Below the pieces are notes generated by a model. That model ran no database searches. It was not told the origin of the DNA and saw only the letters and a list, made by a program, of their open reading frames with translations. A stretch of 7,106 nucleotides of DNA from an uncultured Candidatus Melainabacteria bacterium (GTDB lineage Bacteria > Cyanobacteriota > Vampirovibrionia > Gastranaerophilales > Gastranaerophilaceae). The stretch is from the NCBI GenBank assembly GCA_934754855.1, contig CAKVJR010000087.1:1-7106 (forward strand), written 5' to 3'. Shown piece by piece: positions 1-4,608 of the stretch; positions within the stretch are counted from its first letter, which is position 1, and each line of letters opens with the position of its first letter. Made by a program: the position numbers and the translations under genes.

Positions 1-304
1 GCAGGATTTGAAGTCAATCTTCAAACTCTACTTTGAACAAGGGGGAGAATCCATTACCTCTCCGACGGGCGAAACCCTTGTATATCACCATAAACAAGGT
101 TTTAATTATGATTTTTCATTGATTAAAGACACTCTTGAAGAAATCGGTGCTCTCGAAAAGGCTGTCAAACTCAATACGGGCTTCATTGACAGGCTCATCA
201 ACGGCAGAGGACTTGATGAAGAAACGAGAGATAAATTACGTAATGCAAGAATTGAAATCAGTACGAATAAAAACATTCAAGTTATTAAACCCGACAGACA
301 TTAA
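1..304 (+). CDS. C-terminal part of an unrecognised protein (5' end outside window)
   Basis: The frame is open to the left edge and ends at TAA 302-304. No start is visible: the first possible one, TTG at 8, has no ribosome binding site in view and is probably an internal leucine, so I treat this as the last ~100 residues of a longer protein. I do not recognise the family. The visible part starts with a short mixed segment (SPTGETLVYHH). It continues with two predicted amphipathic helices, the second containing GFIDRLINGRGLDEETRDKL, which loosely recalls the recognition-helix end of a small helix-turn-helix domain; that resemblance is too weak for a functional call. The end is basic (KPDRH). 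It is the only plus-strand gene here and converges on the superoxide reductase gene, with a shared terminator between them. That it is a real gene is likely from its length, its sensible composition and the terminator just after its stop. Confidence 0.6.
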   Translation, partial: QDLKSIFKLYFEQGGESITSPTGETLVYHHKQGFNYDFSLIKDTLEEIGALEKAVKLNTGFIDRLINGRGLDEETRDKLRNARIEISTNKNIQVIKPDRH

Positions 305-330
305 TGCTTGATATGATTGAGTTTTAGACA

Positions 331-361
331 AAAGGTGCGACTGAAAATCGCACCTTTGTTT
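331..361. terminator. Bidirectional rho-independent terminator between convergent genes
   Basis: A perfect 10-bp stem (AAAGGTGCGA at 331-340, TCGCACCTTT at 348-357) closes a 7-base loop. On the plus strand it is followed by GTTTTTG, and on the minus strand by a TTTTG stretch. It lies 26 bases after the plus-strand stop and about 20 bases after the superoxide reductase stop, so it can serve both genes. Confidence 0.85.
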
Positions 362-376
362 TTGCCCTTAGAAAAA

Positions 377-805
377 TTATTCTTCGTTCTCATTTTTGAG
401 TTCATCTTCTTTAACAAGCGGGGACTCAAAAAGTCCGTGAATGTTGCAAAGTTCCCTTGCATCGAAGTGTCTGCAAGTGCAAGACGGGTCCAAAATCGGG
501 TGTTCATGCGGTTCCAAATAAACACGTTTCAAATATTTTTTATCCTTTGAAATTGCCTCAATGAACATAATATAGTGTTCTTTTTCCATCGGGTGCTCAA
601 TTTCTCCGACACGAATGATGTAATTTCCGTCATCGTCCTTAATCAAGACGGGATAATGTTTTTCGGAAAATTCGGCAACCTCTTTTTGCGGTTTAACTTT
701 GCTCATTGTCTGAGAGCAGCAAACCAACTCACCGCAAGACGCATGGACGACTTCGACGATATTTCCGCAAACTTCGCATTTATATAATTCATTAATTTTT
801 GTCAT
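377..805 (-). CDS. dfx: Desulfoferrodoxin (two-centre superoxide reductase)
   Basis: Cytoplasmic non-haem iron enzyme that reduces superoxide to hydrogen peroxide without releasing oxygen, a typical anaerobe defence. The 142 residues hold both family domains. The N-terminal desulforedoxin-like domain has centre I cysteines C10, C13, C29 and C30. The C-terminal SOR domain has the centre II ligands H50 (in EKH), H71 and H77 (HPMEKEH), C120 and H123 (CNIHG), with the catalytic loop pair E48-K49 intact, so it should be active. Compared with the ~126-residue Desulfovibrio protein as I recall it, the spacing to the active cysteine is normal, but the tail after CNIHG is about a dozen residues longer and acidic. 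The loop before the active cysteine carries extra Cys and His residues (PHEHP, then SCTCRH). The ATG is supported by AAGGGAG eight bases upstream. The gene follows dacB on the same strand but has its own likely promoter with an unusual dyad. The product peroxide would be a substrate for the rubrerythrin encoded nearby. Confidence 0.96.
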   Translation of the reverse strand: MTKINELYKCEVCGNIVEVVHASCGELVCCSQTMSKVKPQKEVAEFSEKHYPVLIKDDDGNYIIRVGEIEHPMEKEHYIMFIEAISKDKKYLKRVYLEPHEHPILDPSCTCRHFDARELCNIHGLFESPLVKEDELKNENEE

Positions 806-810
806 AAAAA

Positions 811-838
811 ATTCTCCCTTGTTTTCACAAGAGAGAAT
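811..838 (-). promoter_or_regulatory. Dyad over start site and ribosome binding site of the superoxide reductase gene
   Basis: On the minus strand the arms ATTCTCTCTTG (838-828) and CAAGGGAGAAT (821-811) are complementary over 11 bp with one T-G wobble, around the 6-base loop TGAAAA. The second arm contains the whole ribosome binding site (AAGGGAG, 820-814). The first arm overlaps the -10 hexamer and the predicted start site. It could be a DNA operator for a dimeric repressor or an RNA hairpin that hides the ribosome binding site. It is not a canonical PerR box. Confidence 0.6.
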
Positions 839-864
839 ATAATTTTTTCGTACAAAAAAGTCAT
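836..864 (-). promoter_or_regulatory. Probable sigma-70-type promoter for the superoxide reductase gene
   Basis: ATGACT (864-859) resembles a -35 element at 4 of 6 positions. It is followed by a 17-base spacer and TATATT (841-836), 5 of 6 matches to -10. The predicted start is near 829, about 24 bases before the ATG. Spacing is ideal, but the -35 match is only moderate. Confidence 0.5.
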
Positions 865-865
865 T

Positions 866-885
866 ATCGGTTGAATTAGTCCGAT
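866..885 (-). terminator. Weak hairpin after dacB, possible terminator
   Basis: Starting three bases after the dacB stop, ATCGG and CCGAT form a 5-bp stem around a 10-base loop. It is followed, after AATGAC, by six T residues. The stem is short and the loop wide, so termination would be partial at best; some read-through into the superoxide reductase gene is likely. Confidence 0.25.
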
Positions 886-888
886 TTT

Positions 889-2235
889 CTATAATTTTTT
901 AATTTCCTCGATTAATCTGTTTTCAAAGATTTTCACTTGTTTTTCGGGGTATGTGAAATTTTGAATTAAGATTGCTACGGCATAAGTTTTTCCACTGTCG
1001 GATTTCACGTAACCCGCAAGTCCGCTGATATTAGCCAAAGTGCCTGATTTGAGGAAAACGTAACCTCTGTAATTGAGCAATCTGTTTGAGAATGTTCCTT
1101 CTCCGGGTTGGGCGAAGGTGTCTTTGATAAATTCTTCTTGTTTGTTAACGTAAATTTTGTCGAGTGCATTTGTCATAAAATCAACCGTGACGAGGTTATT
1201 GCGACTTACACCGCTTGCATCTGCAATGACAATTCCTTTTGTGTCAACGCCGTTTGAGTTCCAATAATCGTAAAACATTTTGGTTTGGTTAGAAACAGAG
1301 CCTGTTTCGCCCGATTTTTGACCGCCTGCAATTTTTGTGACTGTTTCTGCACAGTAATTGTCACTGTCCTTGAAAATTCGGTCATAAACAGGACTTACGG
1401 GGTTTTTTATTTCTGCGATAATTTTTGCATTTTCGGGAACTTTATCTTCAAGGCAAATCGGTTGTTGCAAGGTGATTTTAGCCTTTTTGATGTTGTTCAT
1501 AACGATTTGTTGATAATTTCTTTTAACGTTGTTAACGGGAACGCTGACGGTTGTTAACGGCGAATTTATCGAGCCTGAAACCAAGATGACTTCGGGAGAA
1601 ATCCATTCTTGTCTGATTGCAAAAATGTCGTCTTTGTCACCTGCCGAAATCGTGTTTATGACGGGTAATGCAATGTTCGATTTTGCTGTGACAACGCCGT
1701 TTGCGTCTTTTGAAACTTCGATGTTAACGAGGTTGTTGTCGATGTTGTAAGCACTGAATTTTTGCATTCTTTTGTTGGTTGTATCGTCCCACATCCAGCC
1801 GATTCCCCATTCCGAGTTATCGATAATGCTGCCGTCGAAAAATACCTTGTTGAAAGAATGATAGCCTTTGCTTTTTATGCTTCTGATTGCATCACGTATT
1901 GCTCTTGAGGTCAAAAACGGGTCAGCACCTGCTTTTATGTACAAATTGTTATTAGCCGTGTAAAATGTTGTCGTAAATTCATATTTGTCCCCAAGTTCTT
2001 CCATAGCGGGGATTGTCGTGAAAATTTTTAATGTTGATGCCGGGTGCAAAAGTTTTTGTTCGTTATGTTGATACAAAACCTTTCCCGTGTCGGCTTCTTT
2101 TACCGAAACGGCAACGACGGACGAGGTGTCGAGCGGTGAAGAATTTACCGTTCTTGCCAACTCCGAATTTGCAAATGCACTCAATCCGCCCAAAAGCGTT
2201 ACTATTGAAAGGATTGCTCTAAATATATTTTTCAT
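889..2235 (-). CDS. dacB: Penicillin-binding protein, D-Ala-D-Ala carboxypeptidase/endopeptidase (peptidase S13, PBP4 type)
   Basis: Serine peptidase that trims terminal D-alanine from peptidoglycan stem peptides and/or cleaves cross-links, acting outside the cytoplasmic membrane. Residues 1-22 form a Sec signal peptide (basic MKNIFR, hydrophobic core, SAFA before the likely cleavage site). All three active-site motifs are present: S67-T-L-K70 (nucleophile and general base, in PASTLK), S344-R-N346 (in SGVSRNN) and K396-S-G398. The family's SDNYCAE segment (291-297) and LAGYV (406-410) are also there. The third box is KSG rather than the common KTG, a conservative change. The 448 residues, with a long insert between boxes one and two, match full-length S13 enzymes. 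The start overlaps the stop of the upstream amidase gene in TAATG, with a strong GGAGG six bases-range upstream inside that gene, so the two should be co-transcribed and translationally coupled. The choice of dacB over other S13 names is by similarity only. Confidence 0.93.
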   Translation of the reverse strand: MKNIFRAILSIVTLLGGLSAFANSELARTVNSSPLDTSSVVAVSVKEADTGKVLYQHNEQKLLHPASTLKIFTTIPAMEELGDKYEFTTTFYTANNNLYIKAGADPFLTSRAIRDAIRSIKSKGYHSFNKVFFDGSIIDNSEWGIGWMWDDTTNKRMQKFSAYNIDNNLVNIEVSKDANGVVTAKSNIALPVINTISAGDKDDIFAIRQEWISPEVILVSGSINSPLTTVSVPVNNVKRNYQQIVMNNIKKAKITLQQPICLEDKVPENAKIIAEIKNPVSPVYDRIFKDSDNYCAETVTKIAGGQKSGETGSVSNQTKMFYDYWNSNGVDTKGIVIADASGVSRNNLVTVDFMTNALDKIYVNKQEEFIKDTFAQPGEGTFSNRLLNYRGYVFLKSGTLANISGLAGYVKSDSGKTYAVAILIQNFTYPEKQVKIFENRLIEEIKKL

Positions 2236-3038
2236 TAAACCTCCAAGGTATAGTTATCTTGCCTGTCAGAGAGCGTTTTCACGGTTTCTCTGAGTTTTTT
2301 CATATCGTTTAAGTCAAATTCCGCCCTCAAAACTGCTTCTTCGTATTCCAAAGATGCGATTGTTTCGCCCAAAGGCGACAGTACGACTGAACTTCCGATG
2401 TTATAAATTCCGTTTTGAATTTCACCTGTTTGAGAAACGGCAATCATAAATGATTGGTTTTCGATTGCTCTTGCCCGAGTTAGCGTTTCCCAATGAAGTC
2501 GTCTTGACAAGGGCCATGCAGCCATATTGACCAAAATATCCGCCCCGCCGTATGCGTAACAGCGGTAAATTTCGGGAAATCTGATGTCGTAGCAAATCGA
2601 AATTCCGATTTTACCGACGTCTGTCGTTGCAATGACAGGTTTTTCGCCCCTTACGGAGTTTAAATTTTCTGTATCGCCAAGGTATGAATAAAGGTGCATT
2701 TTGTCGTAAAATGCAATCATTTCACCGTTTCTGTCAAAAACAGGACATGTGTTTTTAATTTCACCTTTTTCATCATGTCTTGCAAAAGAACCGCCAATTA
2801 CGTTGGCATTAAAGCGTTTTGCTATGTTTGCCAAAAAATCTGTAATTTTTGAATTTCCGAAACTTTCCGCTACTTTGTCGTAAATATCGCAAAACCAGCC
2901 TGTTGCGAACAATTCGGGCAAAATTATCAGGTCGGGCTTGTAGTCTTCCTGACCCTTTAAAAGTTTTTCGACTTTATTGAAATTAGCCTGTTTGTCCCCC
3001 AAAACGGATTGCATTTGAACAATCAGAACTTTTACCAT
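2235..3038 (-). CDS. Nitrilase-superfamily carbon-nitrogen hydrolase, omega-amidase-like
   Basis: Predicted cytoplasmic amidase. The nitrilase-fold triad is complete: E42 (in LPELFATGW), K113 (in YDKMHLY) and the nucleophile C149 (in CYDIRFPE). The later WPLSRRLHW and TRARAIENQ segments (around 175-195) resemble the YafV/MtnU/Nit2 branch, whose members hydrolyse omega-amides of 2-oxo acids such as 2-oxoglutaramate, so omega-amidase is the best guess; the substrate cannot be read from sequence. Length (267 residues) is normal for a single-domain enzyme, with no signal peptide or fused glutamine-dependent synthetase. The ATG has GGAG five bases upstream, and a good promoter lies about 35 bases further up. 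It is the first gene of a two-gene unit with dacB, ending in TAATG. A link to wall metabolism, such as amide turnover in wall precursors, is conceivable but is only inference from position. Confidence 0.88.
   Translation of the reverse strand: MVKVLIVQMQSVLGDKQANFNKVEKLLKGQEDYKPDLIILPELFATGWFCDIYDKVAESFGNSKITDFLANIAKRFNANVIGGSFARHDEKGEIKNTCPVFDRNGEMIAFYDKMHLYSYLGDTENLNSVRGEKPVIATTDVGKIGISICYDIRFPEIYRCYAYGGADILVNMAAWPLSRRLHWETLTRARAIENQSFMIAVSQTGEIQNGIYNIGSSVVLSPLGETIASLEYEEAVLRAEFDLNDMKKLRETVKTLSDRQDNYTLEV
2240..2244 (-). promoter_or_regulatory. Ribosome binding site of dacB inside the amidase gene
   Basis: GGAGG lies four bases before the ATG at 2235, within the last codons of the upstream gene. 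Together with the TAATG junction it fixes the dacB start and supports coupled translation. Confidence 0.8.
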
Positions 3039-3068
3039 TTTTTCTCCGAAATTATCTATTATTCTCCA

Positions 3069-3097
3069 ATTTTAGCCCTAAAATCACTATTTGTCAG
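3069..3097 (-). promoter_or_regulatory. Promoter of the amidase-dacB operon
   Basis: CTGACA (3097-3092, 5 of 6 to the -35 consensus), a 17-base spacer and TAAAAT (3074-3069, 5 of 6 to -10). Transcription would start near 3062, giving a leader of about 24 bases that includes the GGAG ribosome binding site. Confidence 0.7.
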
Positions 3098-3126
3098 AAA
3101 AATAACAAAACTTAAATATTTCATCA

Positions 3127-3143
3127 TTTCGGGGTTGCCGAAA
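3127..3143. other. Small inverted repeat upstream of the amidase promoter
   Basis: TTTCGG (3127-3132) and CCGAAA (3138-3143) form a perfect 6-bp stem around a 5-base loop. It lies between the rubrerythrin terminator and the amidase promoter and has no clear T-tract on the minus strand. It may be a second, backup hairpin for the rubrerythrin transcript; its function is unknown. Confidence 0.4.
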
Positions 3144-3153
3144 CAAATTTTGG

Positions 3154-3183
3154 CAAAAAATCAGGGTGCGAAAATTCGCACCC
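3154..3183 (-). terminator. Rho-independent terminator after rubrerythrin
   Basis: GGGTGCG and CGCACCC (3183-3177 and 3170-3164 on the minus strand) pair perfectly around AATTTT, whose ends can extend the stem by two pairs. TGA and six T residues follow (to 3155). It starts 37 bases after the rubrerythrin stop and closes the perR-rubrerythrin unit. The GGTGCG core is shared with the terminator at 331-357. Confidence 0.85.
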
Positions 3184-3220
3184 GTCTAACCAAAATTCCT
3201 TTTTAATGGGGGAATAGTTA

Positions 3221-3760
3221 TTAGTAGTTTTCGGCTTTAACATCAAAAAATGCTTGCGGGTGGTTGCAAACAGGGCAAACCTGCGGGGCTTTTTTGCCGA
3301 CGTGAACGTGACCGCAATTTTCGCAAACCCAAACAACTTCGTCTTCTTTCTCGAAAACTTTGCCGTTTACGATGTTGTCGTATAATTTTCTGTATCTTTC
3401 TTCGTGAGTTTTTTCAATTTTTGCAACTTCAGAGAACAAATATGCAATTTGGTCAAACCCCTCTTCTTTAGCCTCTTTAGCAAATTTTTGGTACATATCT
3501 GTCCACTCGTAATTTTCTCCTTCGGCTGCTGCTTTGAGGTTATCTAATGTTTCGCCGATTTCGCCGCCATGCAAGAGTTTGAACCAAAGTTTTGCGTGTT
3601 CCTTTTCGTTGTTTGCAGTTTCTTCAAAAATCTTTTGAATTTGTACGTAACCGTCTTTTTTTGCTTTGCTCGCAAAATATGTGTATTTGTTTCTTGCTTG
3701 CGATTCTCCGGCAAATGCTTCCTGTAAGTTTTTTTCTGTCTTTGAACCTTTTAAATCCAT
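3221..3760 (-). CDS. rbr: Rubrerythrin
   Basis: Cytoplasmic non-haem diiron peroxidase that reduces hydrogen peroxide to water using electrons passed through its rubredoxin domain. The N-terminal four-helix (ferritin-like) domain carries the expected diiron ligands E19, E52, H55 (ExxH), E82 and E85 (ExxE in GENYEW), E116 and H119 (ExxH). The C-terminal rubredoxin-like domain has C146, C149 (CENCG), C162 and C165 (CPVC) for one iron. The length of 179 residues is standard. I chose the ATG at 3760 because AAGGAG lies exactly seven bases upstream and the protein then begins MDLKGSKTEKNL, as in the family. An in-frame ATG 33 bases further up would add a basic, non-homologous stretch inside perR. 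The start overlaps the perR stop as TAATG. A perR-rbr pairing is known from Desulfovibrio vulgaris, so peroxide control of this gene is expected. Confidence 0.97.
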   Translation of the reverse strand: MDLKGSKTEKNLQEAFAGESQARNKYTYFASKAKKDGYVQIQKIFEETANNEKEHAKLWFKLLHGGEIGETLDNLKAAAEGENYEWTDMYQKFAKEAKEEGFDQIAYLFSEVAKIEKTHEERYRKLYDNIVNGKVFEKEDEVVWVCENCGHVHVGKKAPQVCPVCNHPQAFFDVKAENY

Positions 3761-4143
3761 TATTTTTCTCCTTCTTTTTGGCACTCGGCACAAAGTCCCT
3801 CTGCCACAATTTCATAATTTATCGTCTTAAAGCCTTTGTCATTGATATTTTGAACAACTTGTCCGGCTATTTCCGACGGTAAATCAAAAACCTTTCCGCA
3901 TTTTTTGCAACGAAAATGATGGTGCGGGCTAATCGTTCCGTCAAATCGTTCGTGCTTTTCAAAGGTCTGGAACCGCTTAATCACGCCCGCTTCGGCAAGA
4001 TAATTCAAATTTCTGTAAACCGTCGCAAGCCCGATTTTCTTCCCGTCTTCTACCAACTTTCGGTAAAGTTGCTCCGCCGACGGGTGAACTCTGTATTCCA
4101 ATAACTTATTTAAAATAATTTCTCTTTGTTTTGAATATTTCAT
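3760..4143 (-). CDS. perR: Fur-family peroxide-responsive repressor, PerR type
   Basis: Dimeric metal-dependent DNA-binding repressor. The N-terminal winged helix contains HPSAEQLYRKL and the recognition-helix signature LATVYRNLNYLAEAG (39-53). The C-terminal metal/dimer domain follows. The regulatory-site ligands match Bacillus subtilis PerR: H20, D68 (in RFDG), H74, H76 and D87. The Asp at position 68, where Fur has Glu, argues for PerR, whose metal-bound His residues are oxidised by peroxide. The structural zinc site has C79, C82, C118 and C121. At 127 residues it lacks about 17 N-terminal residues of B. subtilis PerR but keeps the whole DNA-binding core. Short forms beginning like MKYSKQRE are, from memory, usual in Clostridia-like bacteria. 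A purine-rich stretch (AAGAAG) precedes the ATG. A PerR/Fur-like box overlaps its promoter, suggesting autoregulation. Rubrerythrin follows with a one-base overlap. Metal specificity (iron versus manganese) cannot be read from the sequence. Confidence 0.92.
   Translation of the reverse strand: MKYSKQREIILNKLLEYRVHPSAEQLYRKLVEDGKKIGLATVYRNLNYLAEAGVIKRFQTFEKHERFDGTISPHHHFRCKKCGKVFDLPSEIAGQVVQNINDKGFKTINYEIVAEGLCAECQKEGEK
3768..3773 (-). promoter_or_regulatory. Ribosome binding site that fixes the rubrerythrin start
   Basis: AAGGAG, seven bases before the ATG at 3760 and inside the last codons of perR. It decides between this ATG and the in-frame upstream ATG at 3793. Confidence 0.85.
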
Positions 4144-4162
4144 TTGCTTCTTCTTTTTAACT

Positions 4163-4188
4163 GATAATGATAATGAGAATTATTATAA
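4163..4188 (-). promoter_or_regulatory. PerR/Fur-box operator in front of perR
   Basis: On the minus strand TTATAATAATTCTCA (4188-4174) matches the PerR box TTATAATNATTATAA at 12 of 14 defined positions. On the plus strand the overlapping GATAATGATAATGAGAATT (4163-4181) matches the classical 19-base Fur box at 15 positions. The element touches the -10 hexamer and covers the predicted start site, a position suited to repression of perR-rbr. Confidence 0.75.
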
Positions 4189-4216
4189 TAATATAGCATA
4201 AAATAACTTATGTCAA
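4188..4216 (-). promoter_or_regulatory. Promoter of the perR-rubrerythrin operon
   Basis: A perfect -35 TTGACA (4216-4211), a 17-base spacer and TATTAT (4193-4188, 5 of 6 to -10). The alternative TATATT two bases upstream would have a 15-base spacer. The predicted start near 4181 gives a leader of about 38 bases. Confidence 0.8.
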
Positions 4217-4230
4217 GCGTTTAATATTTT

Positions 4231-4608
4231 TTAACGAATTAAGTAGAAAAATATGATACTTGATGCGAAGGTGATGAGATTTGCGAACAGGGTGAACGCC
4301 AAAAGTCGCATGCTTTCTTTAAATTTGGGTTTTAAGAAAGCGTAATATGCGAAAAATTCGACCAAAACGACGGCTAATTCTCCGAGCAGAACGTAGTTTT
4401 TAACTTTTGGAAGATAAGACAGAGAAACGTTCAAAACGACGTTAGTGACGATGTTTACGGCAAAAACGAACGGGAGAAAGCCTTTCTTTTTGTAGCCTAA
4501 GAGCCAAAAGAAAAAAGTTTCGATAACTGCCGTTGCGAGGGCAGTTGCGGCGAAAGAGCCGATATAGTCTAAAGTTAGCGGTATATAGTAGTGAATAAAT
4601 TTTTCCAT
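4231..4608 (-). CDS. Small multi-pass membrane protein, unknown function
   Basis: I do not recognise a named family. The 125 residues are strongly hydrophobic, with about four predicted membrane helices: roughly 11-37, 43-66, 72-92 and 100-124. The short loops include basic GYKKKG (38-43) and KPKFKES (93-99). Polar residues sit inside helices: E30 in helix 1; N52, N56 and N60 spaced by four in helix 2; E77 and E84 spaced by seven in helix 3; N110 in helix 4. This suggests one polar face rather than a random anchor. I recall similar unnamed small proteins with an NxxxNxxLN-like helix in other bacteria, but cannot confirm it here. There is no signal peptide or soluble domain. The ATG overlaps the carB stop as TAATG, with no strong ribosome binding site, so translation probably depends on carB. 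Position alone is weak evidence for a role in pyrimidine metabolism. Confidence 0.75.
   Translation of the reverse strand: MEKFIHYYIPLTLDYIGSFAATALATAVIETFFFWLLGYKKKGFLPFVFAVNIVTNVVLNVSLSYLPKVKNYVLLGELAVVLVEFFAYYAFLKPKFKESMRLLAFTLFANLITFASSIIFFYLIR

Noticed and set aside
8..304. Complete 98-residue gene starting at TTG 8
   Set aside because: The frame is open upstream to the edge and no ribosome binding site can be seen; a partial longer gene is more likely.
301..550. Small open frames on both strands over the 3' part of the superoxide reductase gene
   Set aside because: They are out-of-frame readings of a clearly coding region, with no domain or supporting start signals.
575..787. Plus-strand open frame opposite the superoxide reductase
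   Set aside because: Antisense shadow of a well-supported gene, with no ribosome binding site or family likeness.
3051..3066. Fur/PerR-like box over the amidase start site
   Set aside because: It contains ATTATC and ATTATTCTC, reminiscent of the perR operator, but only about 9 of 15 positions match when aligned to that site, within chance for AT-rich DNA.
3221..3793. Longer rubrerythrin with 11 extra N-terminal residues
   Set aside because: The added MCRVPKRRRKI is not family-like and lies inside perR. A perfectly spaced AAGGAG precedes the ATG at 3760.
3592..3882. Plus-strand Phe/Leu-rich frame across the perR-rubrerythrin junction
   Set aside because: The hydrophobic look comes from reading Lys/Glu-rich coding DNA in antisense; both real genes here are unambiguous.
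4188..4230. Terminator between the membrane protein gene and perR
   Set aside because: Only a 4-bp TTAA repeat around the stop is seen before a short T/A-rich run, too weak to call.
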